The notes: generated from the letters alone by a model not told the origin. 64,000 nt of DNA from Methanocorpusculum parvum (GCA_015063085.1 SUTD01000003.1:50575-114574); one strand, 5' to 3'. Shown: positions 17,870 to 27,928, counted from the stretch's first letter. A program made the numbers and translations.

Positions 17870-18508
17870 TCACCAGGGAAAAAGGAGAGGGAGAAGAGAG
17901 AGGACAGAAAGTATTCCGGCAAAAACTGTCTGAGAGATCTCTGATTTCGTGATGGAAAACACCGGCTCAAATGTTCCGCCGGAGACATAACCTCTCCTGG
18001 CAAGCAGTTTCGCCGAAAGTTCCGCACGCCTGAGGGAAAGCACCAGAAGACCGAAAGCAAATGGGGGGAGATGAGAAATCCCGAACCGTTTTCCCTTCTG
18101 CCGAAGAGCTAAGCGGAATCCGCGGACATCATCGGCAATGAGCGAGGTCTGGAGAATGATGTTTTCACAAGCCATTCCAACATCAAAACCGAACTTTCGT
18201 CCAAACAGCCAGACAAAGAAAGACTGAAACTCTCCTGCAGCATAGGTCTGTCCGAACCAGAAAGCGAGAAGCAGGAGAACAAAAGTTTTTGCTCCGTAAT
18301 GAATTGCTTCATCGCCAAAGAGGAGGAGGACAAGAGTTGGAATGGCTGAAATCAGAAATGCCGCAAGAAGTGCCTTTCCCCGCTGTTTCAGGGAAATCCC
18401 GGAAAACAGCAGCCACCAGAAAAGACCGGCAGCAAATCCTGCAGGTACAAAGAAGACCGAAAGAGAAAGCGCGGTAAGCGAGAGAATGCGAAGTCTTACA
18501 TCCGACAC
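17870..18508 (-). CDS. ecfT: ECF transporter transmembrane subunit EcfT
   Basis: About 212 residues with five or six hydrophobic helices and the coupling motif LLARRGYVSGG near the C-terminus. This matches the A-R-G type motif by which EcfT contacts the two ATPases. The GTG at 18508 is chosen because GGAGGGGGG lies 6 bases before it; the ATG at 18532 has no ribosome site and overlaps the ATPase more. It is the last gene of bioY-ecfA-ecfA-ecfT, so biotin is the likely cargo. Confidence 0.82.
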   Translation of the reverse strand: MSDVRLRILSLTALSLSVFFVPAGFAAGLFWWLLFSGISLKQRGKALLAAFLISAIPTLVLLLFGDEAIHYGAKTFVLLLLAFWFGQTYAAGEFQSFFVWLFGRKFGFDVGMACENIILQTSLIADDVRGFRLALRQKGKRFGISHLPPFAFGLLVLSLRRAELSAKLLARRGYVSGGTFEPVFSITKSEISQTVFAGILSVLSLLPLLFPW

Positions 18509-18981
18509 GGCTTTCCCCCCTCCATCTTCCACAAAAACGCATCAGTAATCGGCTCTTCATGCGAAAAAATGATAATTGTCCCTTCGCGATTTTGCAGGAG
18601 AGCCGTGAGCTGATTGTGTGCCTCCGCATCGAGTGATGCATACGGCTCATCTAAAATCAGATACTCGGTGCCTCTCGCAAGAATGCAGGCGAGCAGGAAA
18701 CGCTTCAGCTCTCCGCGGGAAAGCGTGTAGGGGTCGCGGGACAAATCAGAAACCGAAGCGAGAACAAACTCCGGTTCAGTGCCGGAAACTCCCCATGATG
18801 CGAGCTCTTTTGCAAGCGTTGAGGCAGTTATGTGATGCTCGATTTCCTGAAACAGCCAGACACACGTACCCGCAGGCGCAGATTCAAAGAGTTTGCGGGC
18901 GAAAGTGGTCTTGCCGGAACCCACTCTGCCGGAGATGAAATGAATCCCTTCTTCGAAGGAGATACCGTCAGCAGAAATCAT
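18496..18981 (-). CDS. ECF transporter ATP-binding protein, compact
   Basis: An ABC ATPase with Walker A GRVGSGKT (residues 18-25), signature LSRGELKR (variant of LSGGQ) and Walker B LILDEP. At 161 residues it is far shorter than the usual 220-280 and seems reduced to the minimal nucleotide-binding fold. Its ATG overlaps the stop of the first ATPase (ATGA). It probably forms a heterodimer with that ATPase to drive EcfT-BioY. Confidence 0.82.
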   Translation of the reverse strand: MISADGISFEEGIHFISGRVGSGKTTFARKLFESAPAGTCVWLFQEIEHHITASTLAKELASWGVSGTEPEFVLASVSDLSRDPYTLSRGELKRFLLACILARGTEYLILDEPYASLDAEAHNQLTALLQNREGTIIIFSHEEPITDAFLWKMEGGKPCRM

Positions 18982-19544
18982 AAAACCACCTCGAACCCGT
19001 GAGCAAACTGCCGATGCGATGCCCAGAGAATGTAACGGATGCCGGCATTCCGGAATGCATCCGCGAGTTCTGCAGCGGTTTCTGCATCCAGATGCGAATC
19101 TGGCTCATCAAGAACGGAAACGAGCGGAGAAGATGCAGCAGCGGCCGCACAGGCAGTAAGTACTTTCTCTCCGCCGGAAAGAGTTTTGCAGTTACGCCTG
19201 AGAAGATGGGAGATGCCAAAGAGTTCGGCAGTCTCTTCAGTACATCTTCGAACCTCAGCCGCCGGGACTCCTGCGAAGCGGAGCGTTGATGCAATCTCAT
19301 CTTCCACGTGGGGGAAAAGCATGTTGCGGGCAGGAAATTCGCTGACATATCCGATATCAACTTCCCGCGGAAATCTGCCGTCGATACGGATACTTCCTGC
19401 CTCCGGGAGAATCAGACCTGCAACGAGCTGGAGAAAAGTGGTCTTTCCCGAACCGTTTTTCCCGCGAATGAAGGTCAGACCTTCCGGGATGTCAAGAGAA
19501 TCTATGGAAATTACCCCATGCCGGAGAGAATTTACCTCAATCAT
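18978..19544 (-). CDS. ECF transporter ATP-binding protein
   Basis: An ABC ATPase of 188 residues: Walker A GKNGSGKT (28-35), LSGGEK signature, Walker B LVSVLDEPDSHLD and a switch His. It is shorter than typical EcfA. The ATG at 19544 overlaps the end of bioY by 8 bases; the longer frame (19583) would lie inside bioY. It pairs with the next ATPase in the same operon. Confidence 0.85.
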   Translation of the reverse strand: MIEVNSLRHGVISIDSLDIPEGLTFIRGKNGSGKTTFLQLVAGLILPEAGSIRIDGRFPREVDIGYVSEFPARNMLFPHVEDEIASTLRFAGVPAAEVRRCTEETAELFGISHLLRRNCKTLSGGEKVLTACAAAAASSPLVSVLDEPDSHLDAETAAELADAFRNAGIRYILWASHRQFAHGFEVVL

Positions 19545-20049
19545 GCAGCCTCCGAAGACGGTTGACGGCAAAGACAGCAGCAACAGCCTTTACGATATCT
19601 CCAGCAAGATACGGCAGAACGCAGGCAGTAACTGCTGCAGGAAATGATGCGGATGCAGTCAGCATGAACCAGAGAACTGCTGCGGCATCATAGATAATGA
19701 CTGCAGAGAGAGCAGCAGTGATGTCTTTTTTCCGGGAAAACAACAGTCCGGCAAAGAATGCCGCACAGATGAATCCGAGAAGATAACCGCCGGTTGGACC
19801 GAGAAGAACTCCAATGCCGGATAAACCATTGTGGAAAACCGGAAGCCCGAAAAGACCTGCGGCAACATACAGGAGAAGCGGATATACCGCTTTTTTCTGC
19901 ATGACTGCTGCTGCAAGGATGACAAATAAGGACTGCAGAGTAAACGGAATCGCAAAAACCGGAAGTGAAATCCAGCCGCCTGCGGTAATCAGCGCTGCAA
20001 AAAGAGCAGTGAAGAGAATCGTCTTCGAGCGGGTTTCATCTCCGTACAT
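19537..20049 (-). CDS. bioY: Biotin transporter substrate-binding component BioY
   Basis: A 170-residue membrane protein with six helices and the BioY signature GVLLGPTGGYLLGF near residues 81-94; IPFTLQSLFVILAA in the first third is also typical. It binds biotin and works with the EcfT and two ATPases encoded directly downstream. As the first gene of the operon it defines the cargo of the system. Confidence 0.92.
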   Translation of the reverse strand: MYGDETRSKTILFTALFAALITAGGWISLPVFAIPFTLQSLFVILAAAVMQKKAVYPLLLYVAAGLFGLPVFHNGLSGIGVLLGPTGGYLLGFICAAFFAGLLFSRKKDITAALSAVIIYDAAAVLWFMLTASASFPAAVTACVLPYLAGDIVKAVAAVFAVNRLRRLHD

Positions 20050-20073
20050 CGTTTCGGAAAAAGGAGAGAGAAA

Positions 20074-20673
20074 TTATTTCCGGCAGACGATTGCCGCGTG
20101 GTCGATGTGATACGGATTGAGCCAGACTCCCTTTTCAATCGTTAATCCGGCAACCTCCAGTTCTGCACAGCTCTCCGAAAAGACCTCTTCGGGCGTCTTT
20201 CTGATATCAACCGAGCGGGTTTTCAGCATCAGAATAACCTTCCCGCCTCTCTTTAAAAACGGCAGGTGGCGGATAATAATCGCTGCCTGATTCGGCTGGG
20301 CAACATCCTGATAGAGAATGTCAGCCGGTTCTAAGAGTGCGGCATACTCTTTTGGACGGGTTGCATCACCGAAGATTGGGATGATATTTTTGCGTCTGGA
20401 TGATACTGCAAGTAAATCCTGCATCGGACGCGGGGCAAACTCGACAGCATAGACAGTCTCGGTGTAGTCTGCCACATGGGAAACGGTCGTACCATTTGCA
20501 GCACCAAGATAGAGAACCACATCATCCTTTTTCAGGTCGGTTGATTTGTCAAGATACCAGAGAGCAGACAGTTTACTGCGGTATGGATCCCACACTCTGC
20601 ATCCGTCAAGCATCCGCTCTCCGTAAACACCACCGGCTCCATCAGAAACCAGAGTTCCTCCAATGCTTTTCAT
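20074..20673 (-). CDS. flpA: Fibrillarin-like rRNA/tRNA 2'-O-methyltransferase
   Basis: A 199-residue SAM methyltransferase that works in C/D box RNPs to 2'-O-methylate rRNA and tRNA. VLYLGAANGTTVSHVAD is the SAM loop, VYAVEFAPRPMQDLL and ILYQDVAQPNQA carry the conserved acidic residues, and VILMLKTRSVD holds the catalytic Lys region. It overlaps nop5 by 4 bases, which is the usual archaeal arrangement. Confidence 0.94.
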   Translation of the reverse strand: MKSIGGTLVSDGAGGVYGERMLDGCRVWDPYRSKLSALWYLDKSTDLKKDDVVLYLGAANGTTVSHVADYTETVYAVEFAPRPMQDLLAVSSRRKNIIPIFGDATRPKEYAALLEPADILYQDVAQPNQAAIIIRHLPFLKRGGKVILMLKTRSVDIRKTPEEVFSESCAELEVAGLTIEKGVWLNPYHIDHAAIVCRK

Positions 20674-21530
20674 GCGGATGCCTCCATGAGTTTGTCGATT
20701 TTTTCGTTCGCATCAGCAACGAATGCCTCGTCAAGTTCTCCGCGGTAGGCATCAAGGCGGCAGGCAATAGCAAGCTTGGCAGACAAGACGCGGGCAAGTT
20801 TTCCTCTGACCTCACGCGGGGCGTTGTGAACTCTGCGGTGCTGGAAGATTAAACCGTGTTTTGGAGAAGGAGTGCCGGCTCTGATATGGGAGAAGAGTGC
20901 GGATTCAGCACCTAAAACCTGGATGGATGATCCGGGCATCTTTGCCATCAGCGAAAGACTGCCTGCACGGGAAACTAAACGGGCAGCAACAAGCCCGCCG
21001 ACTAAGGCACTCATATTCGGAATTACGGCATCAGCAGTTCTTGATACATCCTTCATGAGGTTGGTTCGAAGGGAAGTCAGCGAAAGAATTTCGCGGGCAA
21101 CGCTTTTCATGGATGGGTTTTTGGATTTGGCAACGGTCTGGATGAACTTTTTTGCGGCTGAGCGGTGGTACTTTCGGGAAGAGTCCGGAGTTGTGGACTG
21201 ATGCCACTCGGTTAAGCGTTCGGTTAAGAGGTTGATGACATCATCGAGCTCGTCAAGCATTCGAACCATCTGCAGCATCTCAGTATCTTTTTCCGAGAGC
21301 GCTTTGGCGATGCCGTCATTTGCGAGATAGACTGCAGCTCCGCGGACAGCCGCAAGATACTCTTCGCGGGATTTTATCAGACCTGCTGCTTCGAGTTCTT
21401 TCCAGTCGCAGAGCTGTTTTGGTGCCGCATCAGTGTTCTGCCTGACGCGAGAGGCAGCCTCTGCTGCGTCAAGAGAGTACGAACCATGTTCCCCATACCA
21501 TTTCATGAAATAGTGTTTGTTGTTTCTCAC
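20670..21530 (-). CDS. nop5: C/D box RNP scaffold protein Nop5 (Nop56/58)
   Basis: A 286-residue scaffold protein. The coiled-coil part is in the middle and the Nop domain with ALVGGLVAARLVSRAGSLSLMAK and the GSSIQVLGAESALFSH and SPKHGLIFQH motifs lies at residues 170-235. It links L7Ae-bound guide RNA to fibrillarin. The N-terminal domain is shorter than in many archaea and there is no long Lys-rich tail. Confidence 0.93.
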   Translation of the reverse strand: MRNNKHYFMKWYGEHGSYSLDAAEAASRVRQNTDAAPKQLCDWKELEAAGLIKSREEYLAAVRGAAVYLANDGIAKALSEKDTEMLQMVRMLDELDDVINLLTERLTEWHQSTTPDSSRKYHRSAAKKFIQTVAKSKNPSMKSVAREILSLTSLRTNLMKDVSRTADAVIPNMSALVGGLVAARLVSRAGSLSLMAKMPGSSIQVLGAESALFSHIRAGTPSPKHGLIFQHRRVHNAPREVRGKLARVLSAKLAIACRLDAYRGELDEAFVADANEKIDKLMEASA

Positions 21531-21965
21531 AGATTATTGTGCCGCGAGATTGAGCCGGAGAGATGCATTTATATCCTAATACAGACGAATAAATAATTCT
21601 GATAAAAGTATCCTGTTGCTTGCAGGATATTTGCTGTTTTTTCAAAAATCCGAATATATTTCGGAAAATTTACGAAAAACCGAATCTTTCAAGGGCAGAA
21701 TTTTTCACTGCCGAACGATATATAGATAGATTGGAGGTGAAAGAAAAACCTGAAAGAGTATGAAGAAGAAAAGAAGGAAGCCGTGGAAATTTCCTCTCCC
21801 TGAAAATTCCATGATATGCATTGCGCACCAGCAGAAACGCAAAATTCCTTCTTCGGGAGAATCGTGAAAATAAATCTGTTTTGAATATGCGGGAAAGAGT
21901 TTTGAAGAATTTGAGGTTTTGAGAAATCCTCAAAAAATAAATTGGGTTTATTCTGAAATCTCAGC
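21531..21965. other. Intergenic region with small hairpins
   Basis: A 435-base gap between nop5 and hppA. On the minus strand, GGATATAAATG near 21565-21575 fits the nop5 promoter. TATCCTG/CAGGATA (about 21608-21628) forms a 7-bp hairpin followed by a T-rich run. Two further hairpins (CCGAA/TTCGG; GGCAG/CTGCC) follow. The open frames here look random. A non-coding RNA is possible but not shown. Confidence 0.3.
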
Positions 21966-24050
21966 TTATAACATAAGAATGACTGGAACGAAAACCAGTG
22001 CAATCATAGACATAAGCTTAATCAGAATGTTGATGGACGGACCAGAGGTATCCTTGAACGGATCTCCAACAGTGTCACCTACAACTGCTGCCTTGTGAGA
22101 CTCAGATCCCTTTCCACCGTAGTTACCAAGTTCAACGTACTTCTTTGCATTGTCCCATGCTCCGCCTGCGTTTGCCATAGTGATTGCAAGGAGGAAACCG
22201 GAGACAAGTGCACCGACTAAGAGACCGCCGAGTGCAAGCGGGCCTAAGACAAGACCGACTGCGATTGGGACGACGATTGCAAGGACACCCGGTGCAATCA
22301 TCTTTCTGATTGCAGAGGAGGTACAGATCTTAATGGTGGACTCGTAGTCCGGATCTGCAGTTCCTTCCATTAATCCCTTAATGTTCTTGAACTGGTTGCG
22401 GACTTCAACGACAACCTTTTCTGCTGCAGAACCGACTGCGGTCATGGTAAGTGCAGAGAAGAGGAACGGAAGCATACCGCCGATGAGAATACCGATAAAG
22501 ACGCTGGTGTTTAAGATATCAATTGCTTCAATGCCGACTGCAAGTGCGTATGCGCTGAAGAGTGCAAGACCAGTGAGTGCTGCAGATCCGATTGCGAATC
22601 CCTTACCGATTGCTGCAGTGGTGTTTCCGACTGCGTCAAGGGTGTCAGTAATCTCACGAACCTTCGGGTCCTGGTGGGACATCTCTGCGATACCGCCTGC
22701 GTTGTCTGCGACCGGTCCGTATGCGTCAACTGCAAGGGAGATACCAAGAGTGGAGAGCATACCAACTGCTGCAATACCGATACCGTACATACCTGCGAAC
22801 TGGTATGCAATGAAGATTGCAATGGAGATGATTAAAACCGGCCAGACGGTAGATTCCATACCCTTTGCAAAACCGCTGATAATGTCGGTTGCAGCTCCGG
22901 TCTGACAGGACTCTGCGATCTTCTTGGTCGGCTTGTAGTCGAAGGAAGTGTAGTACTCAGTGATGAGACCGATTAAGAATCCGCCGACAAGACCTGCGAT
23001 GGTTGCAAACCAGATACCCATACCGAGGCATCCTGCACCAAGAGTAATCATGGTGAAGTTGCCGTATAAGAGGAAGCTGGTAACTGCGTAGGTTCCAAGG
23101 AGGGAGACGATGATAGAAACGATAAGTCCGGTGTTGAATGCCTTGTGGATTGCAGAGGATTCGTTCTTGGAGGTTCTGACGAACAGAGTTCCAATGATTG
23201 CTGCAATGATACCGAATGCTGCGATGAACATCGGGAGGAGGATAAGGCTGAGTGCGTCAAGAGACTCACCGAAGGTGGATGCTGCAAAGAGTGCACCTGC
23301 TGCTCCGAGTGCCATTGCTGCGATGATGGAACCGACGTAGGACTCGAATAAGTCTGCGCCCATACCTGCGACATCACCGACGTTGTCACCGACGTTGTCT
23401 GCGATAACTGCCGGGTTTCTCGGGTCATCTTCCGGAATGCCTGCCTCGACTTTACCGACGAGGTCAGCACCGACATCTGCTGCCTTGGTGAAGATACCGC
23501 CGCCGACACGTGCGAAGAGTGCGACAGAGGATGCACCAAAACCAAAGGATGCCATTGCAGAGACGACTGCGTTGACTGCGGTTAAGTCACCGAATCCGCC
23601 GAAGACAAGGACGAGGACGATGAAGAGTGCAGAAAGACCGAGTAATCCAAGACCGACGACGGACATACCCATGACGGATCCGGATGAGAAGGAAACTTTG
23701 ACTGCTGCTGCGATACCGCGTTTTGCTGCGTTGGTGGTTCTAACGTTTGCTTTAGTTGCACTGGTCATACCAATGTATCCTGCGCACATAGAGAGACCTG
23801 CACCGATGAGGTAACAGAGTGCGTTGATTGGCTCAATGAGCACTGCGAGGATAATGGCAACGACAATTGCGAAAGCTGCGATAGCTTTGTACTGGCTCTT
23901 CAGGAAGACGCGTGCGCCAAGGTGAATGGCGTCTGCGATCTTGATCATTTTCTGATCTTCCACTTTCTCTCTCTTTACAACAGAGAAGGAGTAAATGGCG
24001 AAGAGAAGGCCGATTACGGCACATACTGGAACAATATATACTAAGTCCAT
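21966..24050 (-). CDS. hppA: Membrane-bound ion-pumping pyrophosphatase, K+-dependent type
   Basis: Hydrolyses pyrophosphate and pumps H+ or Na+ across the membrane. About 694 residues and 16 helices. The substrate site shows [11 protein letters not shown] and DNVGDNVGD, and near the end [15 protein letters not shown]. The [10 protein letters not shown] motif has Ala where K+-independent enzymes have Lys, so by family rule it needs K+. Whether it pumps H+ or Na+ cannot be settled from sequence alone. The ATG at 24050 is preferred to the one at 24071 because GGAGG lies between the two. Monocistronic. Confidence 0.93.
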   Translation of the reverse strand: MDLVYIVPVCAVIGLLFAIYSFSVVKREKVEDQKMIKIADAIHLGARVFLKSQYKAIAAFAIVVAIILAVLIEPINALCYLIGAGLSMCAGYIGMTSATKANVRTTNAAKRGIAAAVKVSFSSGSVMGMSVVGLGLLGLSALFIVLVLVFGGFGDLTAVNAVVSAMASFGFGASSVALFARVGGGIFTKAADVGADLVGKVEAGIPEDDPRNPAVIADNVGDNVGDVAGMGADLFESYVGSIIAAMALGAAGALFAASTFGESLDALSLILLPMFIAAFGIIAAIIGTLFVRTSKNESSAIHKAFNTGLIVSIIVSLLGTYAVTSFLLYGNFTMITLGAGCLGMGIWFATIAGLVGGFLIGLITEYYTSFDYKPTKKIAESCQTGAATDIISGFAKGMESTVWPVLIISIAIFIAYQFAGMYGIGIAAVGMLSTLGISLAVDAYGPVADNAGGIAEMSHQDPKVREITDTLDAVGNTTAAIGKGFAIGSAALTGLALFSAYALAVGIEAIDILNTSVFIGILIGGMLPFLFSALTMTAVGSAAEKVVVEVRNQFKNIKGLMEGTADPDYESTIKICTSSAIRKMIAPGVLAIVVPIAVGLVLGPLALGGLLVGALVSGFLLAITMANAGGAWDNAKKYVELGNYGGKGSESHKAAVVGDTVGDPFKDTSGPSINILIKLMSMIALVFVPVILML

Positions 24051-24411
24051 AATGTCGAAAACCTCCATCAAATAATTGACGGCTTCTCCTTATATTAATG
24101 GACGGCTGAGATAATAATACTAATCCATAATCAGAGAGTGTTTCCCGCAGTTTTTTCCGGGCGGAGATGAGGAGACGGCAGAGTTTGGTATCGAAAACCA
24201 TTCTTCGAAATTTTTCTGCAAAGAGGAGAACTGAAAAACCATGCAGCAAAATATCCGGGGTTTGATTTAGCGCGTTTGCGGCAAACATTGCCGCAACCAA
24301 AACGAAAAATTCTGCAGATTTGCATAGATTCAAATAGATTTCCACCCGAATCCCCCTGCCGAAAACTGCTTCGTTCTCTACCTTTATGACAGGACAGGAT
24401 AATCACTAATC
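24051..24411. other. Intergenic promoter region of two divergent genes
   Basis: A 360-base AT-rich gap between hppA and the HdeD-like gene. Reading frames on the minus strand (to about 24400) have biased composition and no homology that I recognise. Promoters for both flanking genes must lie here. Nothing else was seen. Confidence 0.3.
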
Positions 24412-24981
24412 ATGGATTCCTTTGTCATTTTCGAAGATACTCCGAGCAGCGGAGTATGGAAGGCAATGATCATCAAGGCAATCATATTCGTTGTCCTTGG
24501 AATCTTCTGTCTTGCATTTCCCTTCGCTGCACTGAACCTGAGTGCATATCTCCTTGCATTCTTCCTTCTGATTATCTCTATCGCCGTAATCTTCTCCGGA
24601 TTTTCCGCATTCGGTTTCTTTAAGAGAAACTGGCTGCTGGTAATTTTGGGAATCATCGGCATCGGTCTTGCAATCTACTCATTCATCAGCCCGGCATTTA
24701 TGATGTCATTTGCCGCAATCCTCATCGGATTAATGGCCATCATTGCCGGAATCGCCGATATTGTTCTGGCGTTTGGTCATGACGTCTCACTTGGCATGAG
24801 AATCTTAACCATTCTTCTTGGCCTCGTTGAAGGAGCGGTTGGTATCATCTTCCTGCTTAATCCGGGACTCGGTGCTCAGGTATTAGTACTGGTTCTGGGA
24901 ATTGGCCTTATCATCAGCGCAGTGCTTTCCGCTGGAGAAGCATATGTCGTAAAAAAAGAATTCAGCAGTGACTTTAACTAA
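24412..24981 (+). CDS. HdeD-like membrane protein (DUF308)
   Basis: 189 residues with six hydrophobic helices arranged as three pairs, the pattern of the HdeD/DUF308 family. These proteins are linked to acid or general stress in bacteria, but their molecular role is not known. It is flanked by a bidirectional terminator and is probably transcribed alone. Confidence 0.75.
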   Translation: MDSFVIFEDTPSSGVWKAMIIKAIIFVVLGIFCLAFPFAALNLSAYLLAFFLLIISIAVIFSGFSAFGFFKRNWLLVILGIIGIGLAIYSFISPAFMMSFAAILIGLMAIIAGIADIVLAFGHDVSLGMRILTILLGLVEGAVGIIFLLNPGLGAQVLVLVLGIGLIISAVLSAGEAYVVKKEFSSDFN

Positions 24982-25003
24982 AAAAGGGAATTTCCCTTTT
25001 TTT
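24980..25003. terminator. Bidirectional terminator
   Basis: An A-tract, GGGAA, TTTCCC and T-tract form a symmetric hairpin between two convergent genes. T-runs occur on both strands, so it can end transcription in both directions. Confidence 0.7.
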
Positions 25004-25454
25004 ACTCCGGGCGATGATAAAACTCATGTTCATAAATCGCCCGTTTTTCCCCGCCGGATTCATATCCGCAGGTAAAACAGACTGCCCGCATCTCCGACAC
25101 CTCACGATTTACCGAAGCACACTTTGCCTCGACAAGAGATAAGCGGTCGCGAAGAGCTTCGTTTTGTGCTTTCAGAGACAGAATCACCGCATGAGTGCGG
25201 GAAAATCTCTCGTCAACAGTCTGCTCAATCGCAGACATTGTTTTCAGAGAACCATACTCAGAGATAATCTGGCATACTGCATCAGTAATACTGTCATCCC
25301 CGCGTTCACATTTCATCCGGTTTATGATATCAAGAATCATCTGTGATGCATAAAAGGTAATTCTCTGCTTCGCAGAATTCGAATGCCGAACTCTTTTACC
25401 GGAAGGATTCTGCGGAATCGATACTTCATTTATGGCGAGTACATCTTCTCCCAT
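25002..25454 (-). CDS. Hypothetical protein with coiled coil and C-terminal CxxC
   Basis: A 150-residue protein of unknown function. Residues 20-70 (RITFYASQMILDIINRM, then SITDAVCQIISEYG) look like a ribbon-helix-helix DNA-binding region. Residues 75-125 form a likely coiled coil, and VCFTCGYE near the end could bind a metal. It could be a regulator, but this is an inference. It is alone, convergent with the DUF308 gene. Confidence 0.6.
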   Translation of the reverse strand: MGEDVLAINEVSIPQNPSGKRVRHSNSAKQRITFYASQMILDIINRMKCERGDDSITDAVCQIISEYGSLKTMSAIEQTVDERFSRTHAVILSLKAQNEALRDRLSLVEAKCASVNREVSEMRAVCFTCGYESGGEKRAIYEHEFYHRPE

Positions 25455-25688
25455 ACAATTCCCTATAGAAAACCCTGCATAAATTCTTTTTTACACTTAA
25501 ATAATATGAAAACAACATACAATTTTGCAGAATATTGACAAAATCCAGGCCGGAAACACACATGTGGATAATTTGTGTATGCGCTGTTTCAGCTGTTGTC
25601 AAAAGAGAGACAATTCACTCACGCGGAAAAGATAGACTACGCTAAGAGAACTGGGTAAAAGGTTTGAAAAAGGGTATTTGGGAGAGAT

Positions 25689-26087
25689 TTATTCTGCTGC
25701 CGGTTCTTCGCCGCCGAAGATTTCTGCAAGGGTCTTCTCACCGTATGCAGTAACCTTTGCGTTGACCTGAACGAAGTCCGGTGCGATTTCAGAGCCGCGC
25801 TGGGTCTTTCTTCTTCTCTGACCGTTGTGGTCGGAGTGGAAACCGAAGCCGTCTGCGAGAAGGAGTCTTCTCTTTCCGTTACCCGGAAGGTCTGCACGTG
25901 CCGGAGTTCCGGTCTTGTCAGATCCGCCGGTGATGGTGATCTTGTATCCTGCAAGTCCGAACGGAGTTCCGTCGATTTCAGTTCCGATAGTCTTTCCGAT
26001 GATTGCACCTGCTGCTGCGCCGGTTGCATCAATGTTGTATGCCTTTCCGGTCTGTGGGTCAGAAAGGACGACTTTTAAATCTGCCAT
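25689..26087 (-). CDS. rps6e: 30S ribosomal protein S6e
   Basis: A 132-residue small-subunit protein. DLKVVLSDPQTGKAY at the start and TGGSDKTGTPARADLPGNGKRRLLLADG are diagnostic of S6e, and the length is normal for archaea. It follows aIF5B on the same strand after a 71-base gap with a TATA-like ATTTATA, so it probably has its own promoter. Confidence 0.95.
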   Translation of the reverse strand: MADLKVVLSDPQTGKAYNIDATGAAAGAIIGKTIGTEIDGTPFGLAGYKITITGGSDKTGTPARADLPGNGKRRLLLADGFGFHSDHNGQRRRKTQRGSEIAPDFVQVNAKVTAYGEKTLAEIFGGEEPAAE

Positions 26088-26158
26088 TATTATTACATCT
26101 CCTCGATATCTATTTGTGATTCCGAAGTACCTATATTATTGGTTCCAACTTATTTATA

Positions 26159-27928
26159 CTACTTTCCCCAGAAGGGTTGGGTTCTGCGGTGTAAAGCAAC
26201 GTATTCTTCGAGCGCTTCAACCGTTCCCGCATTGAGGGATTTGAGCATCTCTGTCTCTAAAACTTTGACATGACGCTCCGGAACTGCGACGTATAATACG
26301 TCTCCAACGTCAATCTGGCGGCCGATTGTAACTCCGTCGATAGAGACTGCAACTTCTGCACCCTCCTTTGCTTCAGAGACGTTTTCCTTGTTCAGCTTAA
26401 TCTGCTTGACTTCGCCGACAATTTTTCCCTCGCGCGTCATAACATCAACTCTTGGACGAAGAGTTCCGCCGAGCACGCGCACACCGACAACTGCAGGTCC
26501 GCTCTGGCGGAAGACACAGTCCGGAAGGAGCGTGATTTTTGCCGGGAGGACAACAGTCTCGAAGCGTTTTGCCTCTTTAGCGCGCTCGAGTTCATCGCGC
26601 CACTCAATGTAGTCATCGATTAATTTGTAGATGACGCGGTCCGAGAAAATCTTGACATCGCTATCGCCGTCGTTTACCATTGCCTCTGCATCAGGAAGCA
26701 TCGGGACGTTGAAGAGCAGAGCCGTCTTGTAGTTCTCCTCTTTCATGACGCCGATTTCAATTAAGTCACGGCGGGAGAGAGGGCCGACATCAGCCCGCAT
26801 AATCGGGATGCCCTTCTCTTCGAGTTCTTTGGAGAGAGCTTCGAGTGCGCCGATGGTATCAGCACGAACAGAGATTCCCACCTCGGAGAATTTGACGTTA
26901 ATCTCCTGCATCTCATCTTCAATCTTTGCAAGAACCTCGTCCTTGTTTCCGCGAATCACGCGGATTGGAGATCCGGCAACAACGCCTGCAAGGTTTGGTG
27001 CAGTAATCTTCACACCAGCGGCTGCGACAACGGATTTTACTCTCTGGAACTTATCCTCGATTAAAATCTCCTTCATCGGTCTCGGCTGAAGCAGTGCTCT
27101 GACTTTTGTCGCCATCGCTCCGTCTGCGGTGGCTATACCAATCTCATCTCCGATGTTGATGATTCCGTCATAAAGAATGACGTCAAGAGTTGTTCCAAGA
27201 CCTTTCTCTTCCTTGACCTCAAGAACGGTTCCAACACCAGGACCTTCGACCGTTGTCTTGAGACCTTCGGTTAAGAATCTCTGGGCAAGACCAATCATGA
27301 CCATTAAGAGATCTCCGATACCTTCTCCGGTCATGCTGCTGACCGGAACGATGACGAGGTTTCTCTGGAAATCGGAAACGCGGTCGAAACGCTCGGAGTT
27401 GAATCCCATCTCCGCAAGCTTTCCAACCAGCTCGTAGACCTTGGTCTCGCAGTCCATCTGAACACGCTCGCTCTGGTTCTTGAAGGTCTTCATGAAGGAT
27501 GCATTCGGTGTCTGACGCCATCCCGGAATTTTGTCGAGTTTGGTTGCAGCGATGACAAACGGAGTCTTGCAGTTTCTTAAGATCTGCAGTGCTTCGATTG
27601 TCTGCTGCTTGAATCCCTCGTTTACATCAACGACGAGAATTGCAATATCAGCAAGTGCCCCTCCGCGTGCGCGAAGGGTTGTGAATGCATGGTGTCCCGG
27701 AGTGTCGATGAAAAGCAGTCCCGGCACATTGGTTTTGATTTTGCCTAAGTCTCCGTTGAGTTTGACGATGGAGTCAAGCGGAATGAGCGTTGCTCCGATG
27801 TGCTGGGTAATAGCTCCCGCTTCACCTGCAGTTACTTTGGATCCGCGAATACGGTCAAGCAGTGAGGTCTTCCCGTGATCTACGTGACCTAAGACACATA
27901 CAATCGGTGTTCGTAAATTTTCTGCCAT
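26159..27928 (-). CDS. infB: Translation initiation factor aIF5B (IF-2)
   Basis: A GTPase that promotes ribosomal subunit joining. G1 GHVDHGKT (14-21), G3 DTPGHH (75-80) and G4 ATKLD (128-132) are present, followed by the beta-barrel domains II-IV. The length (589 residues) is normal for the archaeal form, which lacks the long bacterial N-terminus. No intein is seen. Confidence 0.95.
   Translation of the reverse strand: MAENLRTPIVCVLGHVDHGKTSLLDRIRGSKVTAGEAGAITQHIGATLIPLDSIVKLNGDLGKIKTNVPGLLFIDTPGHHAFTTLRARGGALADIAILVVDVNEGFKQQTIEALQILRNCKTPFVIAATKLDKIPGWRQTPNASFMKTFKNQSERVQMDCETKVYELVGKLAEMGFNSERFDRVSDFQRNLVIVPVSSMTGEGIGDLLMVMIGLAQRFLTEGLKTTVEGPGVGTVLEVKEEKGLGTTLDVILYDGIINIGDEIGIATADGAMATKVRALLQPRPMKEILIEDKFQRVKSVVAAAGVKITAPNLAGVVAGSPIRVIRGNKDEVLAKIEDEMQEINVKFSEVGISVRADTIGALEALSKELEEKGIPIMRADVGPLSRRDLIEIGVMKEENYKTALLFNVPMLPDAEAMVNDGDSDVKIFSDRVIYKLIDDYIEWRDELERAKEAKRFETVVLPAKITLLPDCVFRQSGPAVVGVRVLGGTLRPRVDVMTREGKIVGEVKQIKLNKENVSEAKEGAEVAVSIDGVTIGRQIDVGDVLYVAVPERHVKVLETEMLKSLNAGTVEALEEYVALHRRTQPFWGK

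Noticed and set aside
23048..23814. Long open frames overlapping hppA in other frames and on the other strand
   Set aside because: Low-complexity Ser/Gln- or Ala/Thr-rich translations are artefacts of the repeated codons of hppA.
24131..24406. 91-codon minus-strand frame upstream of hppA
   Set aside because: Its Cys/Arg/Ser/Phe-rich translation looks random and overlaps the expected promoter region.
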